Part shown: positions 1-8,490 of the stretch, piece after piece
How the letters are laid out: each line of letters starts with the position of its first letter
Position numbering within the stretch: position 1 is the first letter of the stretch
Source of the DNA: Diplodia intermedia
Taxonomy: Eukaryota > Ascomycota > Dothideomycetes > Botryosphaeriales > Botryosphaeriaceae
Reading direction: 5' to 3'
Length of the DNA stretch: 27,836 nucleotides
NCBI GenBank assembly: GCA_021495925.1
Contig: JAKEKT010000177.1
Coordinates: 1 to 27,836, forward strand
Program-made: the position numbers and the translations under genes
The notes under the pieces: model-generated
Told to the model about the DNA's origin: nothing
The model's input: the letters and a program-made list of their open reading frames with translations, nothing else
Database searches by the model: none

Positions 1-18
1 CGTGTGCTCTTCCGATCT
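1..18 (+). other. Illumina TruSeq adapter remnant at contig end
   Basis: The first 18 bases, CGTGTGCTCTTCCGATCT, are identical to the 3' end of the standard Illumina TruSeq read-2/index adapter. Genomic sequence appears to begin at about base 19. This is a library artefact, not biology. It implies that position 1 is the true end of an assembled contig. Confidence 0.93.
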
Positions 19-36
19 CGGGCCGATTCGATCCGT

Positions 37-117
37 CCACCACCACCTTCCCAGCCGGGGCAGAGGGGGAAAATCGCCGAAAGGGGGTTTTGTAAAGGCA
101 AGACCACTGAGCAAATT
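37..117 (+). repeat. Imperfect direct repeat, copy 1
   Basis: This block reads CCACCACCACCTTCC, then CCGGGG, a G-rich run, AAAA, and finally GAAAGGG followed by TTTTGTAAAGG. The same order of blocks recurs at 431-503 with substitutions and small indels. It may be a decayed non-coding repeat or a fragment of a repeat family. The alignment was made by eye. Confidence 0.4.
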
Positions 118-430
118 GCTCCTACTACATCTAGGGTGTCAGGGTGTGAGCCAGACTTTTTGGCTCCTGCTCTTTTCTCTTTGACTCTCACACTCTTTGT
201 CTCCGTTGTTTGGATTCAAACAGCCGAAGAAGAAACACCCACCAAAAGCCGTATTCAAACCGTCACTTCGTTTTTTTTATCTCTACCATGCCGACGCCGT
301 TGATAAAACCCAACCAGCAATCTCCCACCTTCCCACCTAAGGGTTCCCCCCGGGGGCCTATGGTGGGTGGTGCGGAGCGTCGTCGTCATATCTGGCATGG
401 CAATGAAGACGGGATCCCCATGACCGCGCT

Positions 431-503
431 CCACCCACCACCTTCCTCCGCCGGGGGGTAGAGAGGGGGTAAAACACCTCTGAAAAAGGGATTTCGTAGG
501 GGA
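431..503 (+). repeat. Imperfect direct repeat, copy 2
   Basis: This is the second copy of the block at 37-117. It shares CCACCACCTTCC, CCGGGG, AGAG-GGGG, AAAA and GAAAAAGGG followed by a T-rich/GTAGGGG end. No open reading frame spans either copy. Confidence 0.4.
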
Positions 504-805
504 TGGATGTATGGGTTCGCGGCAACGAGCGTGTGCCGCCGCCGCCGAAGAACCGCCCTTGACTTTTTTTTTGTTTGTTGCCGTATGTGTTTCCTCCCTC
601 TTTCAGCTGCCTGCCAGTGTGACACGCTCACATCCAACTCCCCCGCATTCATCCGTGCGCGCTAAGTAATGGGTGGTGGTGGTGGTGGTGGCATTGGCGA
701 AAATCACGCGTGGTTGAGCTCGCCCGCCCTCACAATAGCAACACACAACATCACCATCACCCAACCCAAGTAGCTAAGACATCAATATCAATACCATTAT
801 CATCA

Positions 806-2660
806 TCAATCAAAATCCAACGACAGACTCGCCGAGCACAGCCGATCCCTCAGCCTCTCCTCGACGTCGCGCAGCTCGTCGCGCACGTGCTCGCGCAGCT
901 CGTCCCTGACCGCCAGCATCTGCTCGTCGATGCGCGCGTCCGTCGCCTCGTCCGTCTCGGCGCGCAGGTTGTCCATGTCGTCGCCCGCCTCGCGGCGCAG
1001 CTCCTCGGCCGTCGCGTCGATGCGCGCCTCGAGCTTCTCTTCCAGTTGCGTCAGGCGCTCTCGCATCTCTTGCCGCAGCTCGTGGCGGAAGGTGTCGAGG
1101 GCTTTATGGACGAGTTGCGCGACTTGGGCTTCTAGAGCTGTTGGTGGCTGCTGCTGCTGCTGCTGTTGCCCGCTTACATCCTTCGCTGTTGATGACGGGG
1201 TGAGTTTGGGCGTTTTCGCGTTGGGGTTGGGAGTGGACGACGTGGAGCGCGTCCGGCTCTTCACGGCGGCTTTTCGAGGAACGGGCGGGCGGGAAGGAGA
1301 CCGGGCGAGTTCATCATACGACGGCGGGCTCTCGGCGCCTGATTCTACTTGATCTTCCAGAGCCTTCCGCTGCTGCTGCTGCTGTTGCGCGTCTACATCC
1401 TTAGCCGACGACGCGGCGAGCTTGGGCTTCTTCGCGATTGGGCCCGGGGCGGGTGAAGCACGCGCTCTGCCCTTCGCATCTTTGCCGGAAATGGGCGGAG
1501 GGGGAGGTGAAGGGAGGGCGAGTTCGTCGTATGATGGCGGGCTCTCAACACCGGGCGTGGGGATGTGCATACCGGCGCCTTCAATCATCTCGCCGCCATG
1601 GCCTCTGTGCAAGCCCGTGAGGTCCAGCTGACGGGCTATGGGCTTCAGACCAGCATCATGGGCGAGGGTGCAGAGGGATTTCAGACGTTCCTGGGGTAAT
1701 TGTTTGCGGGCGAAGTACACGGTGAACTCAGTGGCTTGGGCGAAGGATTTCAGCGCGTTCAGGATGTCGCCCGAAGCCGTGGTTGCAGGGGCGAGCGACG
1801 TTGCTGCTGGGATGACGATGACGGGTGGCTTGGAGAGGGTGAAGCGGAGGCTGCAGATGGGGTCGGATGGGAAGCATGCTTTCGCCTGCGTCAGGCCCCG
1901 CCGGACGGTCGCCGGGACGATGGTGGTATCGAGATCGGGATCAGCCTCGCCATGCAGGCTGAGGATGCGGTCTGGGAGGATGAAGGCGAGGAGATTCGTC
2001 TTCTTGGCGCATGCTTTGAGGGCGACGGGGGTGCGGAGCTTGAAGAAGGCGGCGGTTTCGGCCTCGCCGAAGCGGATCTCGAGGGCTAGCTGGCAGGGCG
2101 GGCGTGGGTGCCGGTGGCCGAGGTAGGCGGTGGCATTTTGCTCGGGACAGTGCCACTCAACGAAGGCCGGGGCGAAGGGCAGGAGCGGGGTCGAGGCGGG
2201 CATGTATGTACATCTGCGAAAAGAATAGTCAGCAATTGGGCCGACGAAGTGAATTCCCCTGCGCAGCAGTACTGCGCAGGAATTCCCGCCCACCCAGGCT
2301 TTGAGGGGCATGTTCCAGCCCCCGGAGCAGCCTTGGCTCCCCCAAGCGTTCCATGCTGCTAGACGCCGCCGACGCGAGGTGAGAGAGAAGCAGTCGATGA
2401 CGTTTCCGTCTCTGCAGGCCCCAGGCTTTTCGACAGGAGAGAGCCGCCGTGTTCCAGGCGGGTTGTCCGGCGAGTAAGCGTGGCTAGATGGCCTGCCTGC
2501 AATGATCCGACACCTGCGCCGACGAGTGAAGCAGCGCGACTGACCCGGTGACGGGCCGCCGGCTATGGAGCAGCTCGATACCCACCCCACCACCCTCCGG
2601 GCTCTTGATGGCGAGCAGCCCTGGCTCGAAGTTGAGGTCGAGGAGTTGTATGTACCACAT
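806..2660 (-). CDS. Uncharacterised protein with duplicated PPxY/poly-Q module and coiled coil
   Basis: The function is unknown. My model has exon 1 at 2660..2545 and exon 2 at 2213..806, giving 507 aa. Exon 1 starts MWYIQLLDLNFEPGL; the splice (GTCAGT donor, TTCGCAG acceptor, phase 2) joins it in frame to CTYMPASTPLLPFAP. The N-terminal ~255 residues look globular. They contain a stretch (DILNALKSFAQATEFTVY ... GGEMIEG) that resembles a family of unannotated Sordariomycete proteins I have met before, though I cannot name it. Residues ~262-397 hold two tandem copies of a module with ESPPSYDELA (262-271 and 333-342), a basic Pro/Ser-rich segment ending in K-x-PKL, AKDV and a poly-Q run (315-320 and 388-394). 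PPSY fits the PPxY ligand of WW domains. Residues ~397-500 are Glu/Arg/Leu-rich with clear coiled-coil character. There is no signal peptide or membrane segment, so the protein is probably intracellular. The 5' exon is the weak part: the frame stays open upstream, and the 331-bp intron is long for a fungus. Confidence 0.7.
1148..1168 (-). repeat. CAG microsatellite encoding poly-Q (second module)
   Basis: One CAA and six CAG codons in a row on the minus strand encode seven glutamines in the second copy of the duplicated module. Nearly pure CAG is prone to slippage, so length variation between strains is likely. Confidence 0.85.
1370..1387 (-). repeat. CAG microsatellite encoding poly-Q (first module)
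   Basis: One CAA and five CAG codons on the minus strand encode six glutamines. The run sits at the same place within the first module as the 1148-1168 run in the second, as expected if a CAG-bearing segment was duplicated. Confidence 0.85.
2251..2285. repeat. Inverted repeat (hairpin) inside the first gene's intron
   Basis: The left arm GAATTCCCCTGCGCAG (2251-2266), loop CAGTA and right arm CTGCGCAGGAATTC (2272-2285) are complementary except for two extra C residues in the left arm. The element lies within the proposed intron, about 37 bases before its 3' splice site on the minus strand. Confidence 0.8.
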
Positions 2661-3956
2661 GGAGTCGGTTCTGCGGGTGGAGAAGCGAGTGTGTGCGCGC
2701 GCGGGGTGCGGCGAGGTGACGCGACGGAGTCGGTGGTCGGATGAGGATGATGATGTAAAGGTGCGGCCGAGGTTGGTTGGAGGATGAGCGGATGAGCGTG
2801 GACGTGGCCTGTGCGCGCGTGCGTCTTGGCCGCTGCGTCCGTGCGCCCGACGCGTTTTCGTGTTTGGCGCCGACGCGCCGCCAAGCCTTTTCCATCACCA
2901 CCACCACCACCAGTTCTGAACTCTGCATTCGTAACACGAGCAAGGCATCTCCGAAGCCCATTTTTCATCGGTGTTGTGACTCTGCGCCGAGACTGCCCAC
3001 TTCCGTTCCCGGACTTTACGACCAACTTTGCTCCGATCCTGTCATGCTCCGAGGCCCGGCTTCGGCGGTTCCACACTGCATCTGAGGGGCAGATCGAGGG
3101 CGGAGATGTTGCCGGCCGAGATACGGCCAGAGCCGATCTCATGGAGAGCAGGGTTGGACGGGTGGACCCTCACTCTGGGTGCCACGATCCCGTATCCTTG
3201 CAGTCACTCGGTGTTCACGGATAAAGGCTTTAGACGTCTGTAAACTCTTGCGAAGTTGAGTATCGTAAAGGCCAAGCATGTAGCGAGATCACAAGCGGAT
3301 CAGTCTGTAAGGCCAATGCTGGAGGAACATGCTCTGGCGGTTCGTGGAGCCTCGATCTCGTCAGTTTGCTTCGGTCCTTTTTCACAATGCATGCTGTCGT
3401 TGGAAATGTTGCAGCAGTGTTTCCACTACACATGGCATCTCATGGCACTTGAGCTTCCACTTTCAATTGCCAACGCGCCTCCATTCGTAATCGAGGCTGA
3501 ACTGACTGCCTCAGATGGAAGGCCCCGGACGGGCCTCCGAACCTACCACTGCAACATTTCGACCAACAAACGTGCTATGCCCCGACGCATGGACACGCCT
3601 GTATGCATCGGCCCCACCACGGCGCTGACCGCTTGCCGCCCGCCCCCCACAGCCGTTGTTCTGTATGCGCGGACACGCCATCTGTCCCCGAGACGAGGAG
3701 CTCGGTAGCACCGGAGAAGCAGCTGATAATGGCGAGTGGATCACAGCCGGCAACGCCTTGTCAAAGATCAGCGAGTCCCACCCTCGTCGGTTCGGGCGCA
3801 GGAAGTGACTGTAAAAAAGCAAAATAGAGAGGAAATTTGAGATAAAGGAACTGGGTGAGACTGTCGCCGTCGAATGCGAACCTGCATCGCTCAGACCGAG
3901 CTTGGGACGACCCTCTCTTTTGTGCAGTCTTTGGCCATCTACCCCCGAGCCAGATT
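2661..3956. other. Divergent intergenic region between first gene and NLR
   Basis: About 1.3 kb separates the 5' ends of two divergent genes and should hold both promoters and 5' UTRs. I recognise no protein, RNA gene or transposon. A CAC/CCA run lies near 2894-2918, and an A-rich stretch (about 3810-3850) precedes the NLR start. Extra 5' exons of either gene could lie here. Confidence 0.5.
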
Positions 3957-6900
3957 ATGGCGGACTGGAGCGATATCAGCGACCCGGAACTACGGAAATG
4001 GTGGGAGGAAGCGGCAACGAAATACTACAGCGAGGTGAAACCCGAGTCGAACAAGGCCGATGCAATGTCCATCGACGGCCTGCTCGCTAGCCTTGACGGC
4101 GATGGCGTGGACGACCGCCATAATGGCAATCGGAGGAAGACAAGAGCATACCTCAATAACATCCTCACTACCATCCAGAACTTGGGTGCATTTGTTTCCG
4201 GGGCGGCTTCCAATGTGAGCTACATCATGATCTCCCCCCTAATTTTTGACAATCGCTGAGATTCAACCTGTTCTCAGGTCTTTTCAGCGAGCGATATCTG
4301 CTTCAACGCGGTATGCTATTTAGCAAAGACGGCAAAAGGCTACCATGCATACTTTGCCGGCATAGGCGATCTCTTCGAAGCAATCTCGCCTTTCCTGATG
4401 CGTTTTGATGTCTACGCCCGGGACAAATACAAGTCCGTCGAACTCGACAAGCACGTCAAATCCATCATCTTCAAGCTACTGCAGTGCTTTATGGAGATCT
4501 GCACCATCTCGTCCAGGATCACGGAAGAGAAAAAGTCGATGCGGGCGAAGTTCAATGTGGCCCTGAAGGTCTTCGCCTATCAAAGTGACGGCGGGGTCAA
4601 GGCCCAGCTCACCAAGATCCAGGACCTCGTCTCCCAGGAGTTGAGCATGGACGTCGCCGTCATCCTGAAGTCCGTCAAGCTCACTGAGAGTGGTATGGTC
4701 GAACTTCGAACGGACATCAAAAACATCGCGCAAGATGTCAGGAGCGTCAACAGCACCGTTAAGAGCTTCGACGGGCGATTTACAGAGGCGCAAAAGCGTG
4801 ACGAAGAGGAGAGAATCAAGAACACCAACAGACAGACCATCATGAATGTGCTCGACATCAAAGACGGCGAGAGACCTTGGGTAGATGCTCAGCAGAAGCA
4901 TTTGACGAACGCATTGCAAGGAACCGGCACGTGGCTCATTTCCGATCCTGATTTTCAGAAATGGGCGGATGCGAAGGGTGGCACCTTTCCGGCAATCCTT
5001 GCGCTCACGGCCAACGCGAAGTGCGGAAAGACCTACCTCTGCTCCCAAGCTATCGACAAGTTGCAGGAGACCTGCAGGAACAGGGTCGAGGATGAGGGTT
5101 CTGGGCAAACCCATCTGGCCTACTACTTCATCGACGAGAAGGAAGAAAACAGCATGAACAAGGCGCTTCGAGCCATCATTTGGCAGCTCACTGAGAGCGA
5201 CATTGTCTTCCAGAAGCACGTAGCGGCCAAGTGCGCTGGCCGTGAGTTTTTTCTCAACCCGGAAGACTTGTGGAAGAGCACCATGACGACTTTCAAGCCG
5301 GTTGTGCAGCAAAAGGATTTCATCATCGTCCTGGATGGGGTTGACAATGCTGTCAGTCCAGATCAGAAAGACAAGAAGCACCCACTTGCGAGCACGCTCA
5401 GCGACATCTTTCTCCTCGAGCATCAGAAGGTCAACATCAAGTTTTTGCTTACGGGCAAAGATATAGTATTACAGGGCCTCGGAAGGGAGAGCAGCGCCGC
5501 GTTCACATACGTGGATATTGTGAGCAAGAACAAGGGCGACATTCGACGATACATTGGCAAAAGACTCGAGATCGTCACTCAAGATTGGTCAGTCAATACA
5601 GAAGCACAACAGCTGAAGACGGAAGTGGGAGATACCCTCTTAAAAGTATCGAAGGGCGACTATTACAAGTTGGACAGTCTGTTCGATGATATCAGCAGAC
5701 AAAAGAGCTTGGAAGGGGTCAAGACCGTTCTGAAGACGGCAGACGAGGACCGCGAGGAAGCCGCAGTTCGCCATCTTCAGAGATTAAACAGAGACCTGGA
5801 TGATGAGGATATTAAAGACCTCAACGAGATTTTGCCATGGATTATCCTCACTCGCAGAGGAAAAGTCTCTTCTAAACATTTGGAGGAAGTTCTTTTGGTC
5901 GGACGAAGGAAGAGGCTACTCTCTCTCAGAAAGCAGCTGTTAAGTTACGCTCCCCTTCTGGAAATCACCAATAATAGGGTTGCCGACTATGTGGAGTCCT
6001 CGCTCCTGAAAGAATATTTCAACAATGGGGCGGAGCAGGGGACCAGACACGTCCGCGATCCCATCCATCCCAAGGAAGTTGCTATTGTCCGTAGATTCCT
6101 CGAAACGGTATGCGACAAGGAGCTGTTCGACAAATTTGGCTTCGAAGACTTCTTCGACAGTCGCTCTTCGTTCCTGGAGAAAACAAGCATCAGTTTCGAT
6201 TGCGTGGAGGGCCACATGAAGATTGTGCACTGCTGTCTGCAGGCTTTGTGCGGTGATGATCAGGAGAATGACGTTTGGAGAACTCGATCGTATGCGATCG
6301 TACACTTGCCATGGCATTTCACAAAAGTCCCTTCTGACAGGCTAGCACAAGCGGAGCGGGGAATCAAGAGCAAGATAGGCGAGCTGATTTACCGTCTCTT
6401 CAACGAGGAGTCATCCATTCGAAACTGGTTGACAATCAACACGTATTTGGCAACCACATATTGGGTGTACGATGAGTCCGGATCAATGAACGACATCGTT
6501 CGGTGGTTCAAGGACCCAGCATTATCCGAGAAGCTCGAGCAAGGACAGAAAGAGGAGATTTGGAAACTAACATACGGTAGCAAAGATATAGTCGACCTGT
6601 TTGGTCCTGCCTCACTAATTATGGCGCGGGAATGGCTGTTTGGCTCCAAGATATGGCCCGAGGATGCTTTTCGATGGCTTCGAGCCTATCGTTCTTTGGT
6701 TAGTTTTCCATCACCACAACTTTCCAAAACGTCACTTGATACTGACTGTGGACTTTCCTTAAGACTAAGAACCCAAAAAACGTTGAGGAGCACTTCTATA
6801 AGTCGCCCACATCCTCCGAAGTGTCTGATGCCGAGCTATGGGCGAGAGAGAACCTTGATCTATCTGAAGTTGATCCATCATGTGCCCTGCGTCTGGCGCA

Positions 6901-8359
6901 AACATATCTCTATTATGGACATGGCCGAGAAGCGGTGGACCTGTGCAAGCGTGGTCTTACAGTCGATTCTGAGAGTTGGGAGCTTTCCTGGTGCCTAGTA
7001 CGGTCGCTAGAGGAGGCCAGAGATATCAGTTCTGCTATCCAAGAGCTAGAACGCCTTCTCGAAGTCGGCGCCGCCAAGGAGAAGAATAGGGCTGTCTGGA
7101 GTCAGATGTTCCACAAGATGGCGATGTTGCTTAACGCGAAAGATCAAGCGGATGACGCGATTGCCCTCTACCAGCGACTCTTGCACGAGTTTCCGGACGA
7201 TTATTCCGCTATGGCTCGGCTGATATCCCAAATGAAGCGGAAAAAGGACTATCGCGGGATCATCGCACTTCTCGAGCATCTTGAGCATACAGAGACCGAA
7301 GGAAAACCAAGGCTTACGCGGCTACTTCAGGACAACTGGATGAGTAGCCGTTTCCACCACGACTTATCGATTTCCGCTCTTCGAGATGACAGCCTTGATT
7401 TCCTCTTGCGCACCTACAGTGCAGCATCCAAGGATCCTGTGGCAAGTGTTATGGGACAATTTGACCTACGGTTCTACCATGGGCTTGCTTTATTCTATCA
7501 TGGAAAGAGTGAGCGAGACACTTTCGAAGCGCTGGATCTTTGGAAACACAATGTTTTCAATACCGGAACATACAGAGATGATCTGAACACATCTGACGAC
7601 TCGTCTGCCTCTTACCTGGCTGGAGCATATGTCGAGCTTGGAAGGAAAGCTGCAGCCAACAGTGACAACGAGGCACTTGATAAGTATGTTTCAGAGCTCC
7701 AGAAACTGAATGATGTGGTGATGGAGATGGGCCGCGACAATTCTCTTTTTCTTGGCCGCTTTAACAGAGTAGTCCTTCTTCTTGGCCGCCTTTACCATCT
7801 GCAAGCTCGAAAAGAGGAGGCGAAGAAGTGCTTCCGAGACCACGTTAGCACATGCTTGGAGCTCCTCTCGGACGACGATCCAAGTAACGATTACCAGGCG
7901 TACAAGGGGCTTGGAGAGTCCCTCGGCAGGTTGTACGACGACGAAAGCGCTTTGGCGGCATGGTCTTTGATTGGTCCAAACGACTTGACCGGAGAACAGG
8001 TCGCTGAAGGAACCACGCCAAAGCTCTCAGGCCCTTTGTACTACAAATGCAGTAACCGTGAATGCGACCACATATGGACATTCGCCGATCAGATATACGT
8101 ATGTCGAGATTGCATTGACTGCATGTTCTGTGAGAACTGCCACACGGAATTGAAGGCGGGAAGGATGGAGTGGAGGATTTGCGGCAAGGATCACGAGTTC
8201 TTGTACGTGCCCAAGTGGGATGCTGAAGCTGCCGAAAAGATCGGAAAAGGCCATATGAAGGTGGGCGATGATTCCATCATGAAGATCGAGGATTGGGTGG
8301 ACCAGCTCAGGCGTGAGTATGGGATCGAGGTACCCGAGGACGGATCTGGGAGCACATAG
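3957..8359 (+). CDS. NLR-like STAND NTPase: Goodbye-NACHT-TPR-zinc finger
   Basis: Exons 3957..4214, 4278..6698 and 6764..8359 give 1424 aa. Fungal STAND proteins of this kind are thought to be intracellular receptors that oligomerise on ligand binding and trigger non-self recognition or cell death. Residues ~5-165 match the fungal Goodbye N-terminal domain (WWEEAATKYY, then helical CYLAKTAKGYHAYFAGIGDL). A coiled linker follows. The NTPase has Walker A at 331-338 (ANAKCGKT, with Ala replacing the first Gly) and a Walker B-like IIVLDGVD ending at D442. Residues ~900-1300 are degenerate TPR-like helices (ALRLAQTYLYYGHGREAVDL, DDAIALYQRLLHEFPDDYSA). Residues ~1320-1380 hold a Cys-rich module (KCSNREC, CRDCIDCMFCENCH, CGKDHEF) resembling a ZZ-type finger. 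The start ATG was chosen because the Goodbye-like sequence begins there; the frame upstream lacks another ATG in that exon. The second intron ends with AAG rather than CAG/TAG. Codon use is less GC-biased than in most neighbours. The class is sure; the ligand and output are unknown. Confidence 0.9.
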
Positions 8360-8490
8360 TCCTGTTTGTTCTGGTTTGTGTTTTCCCCCCCCCCAAACAG
8401 CGAGAGAACGATAACATCAAATCCATGTTCATTTTTCGGCACTTGAACTCTTTCAAAACCGTTCTACTCACGACGGAAAAACACAGACAA

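Larger units (their letters stand above)
19..805. other. Non-coding region downstream of the first gene
   Basis: I recognise no gene here. The short open frames have low-complexity translations without domains. The stretch holds a diverged repeat pair (37-117 and 431-503), several C- and G-runs and a (GGT)n tract at about 672-690. The 3' UTR of the minus-strand gene ending at 806 must fall at the right edge. Confidence 0.6.

Noticed and set aside
2223..3142. Upstream extension of the first gene as one uninterrupted 778-aa protein
   Set aside because: The translation upstream of the proposed acceptor is Arg/Pro/Ser-rich and looks like non-coding frame. A different frame gives a sensible first exon (MWYIQLLDLNFEPGL) that splices in phase.
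3855..3956. Extra 34 residues at the NLR N-terminus
   Set aside because: The extension would start at GTG with no in-frame ATG before 3957, and its sequence does not resemble the Goodbye domain.
4476..5423. 315-codon open frame antisense to the NLR gene
   Set aside because: It lies fully within the NLR exon with its well-placed Walker motifs. The antisense translation has no recognisable family.
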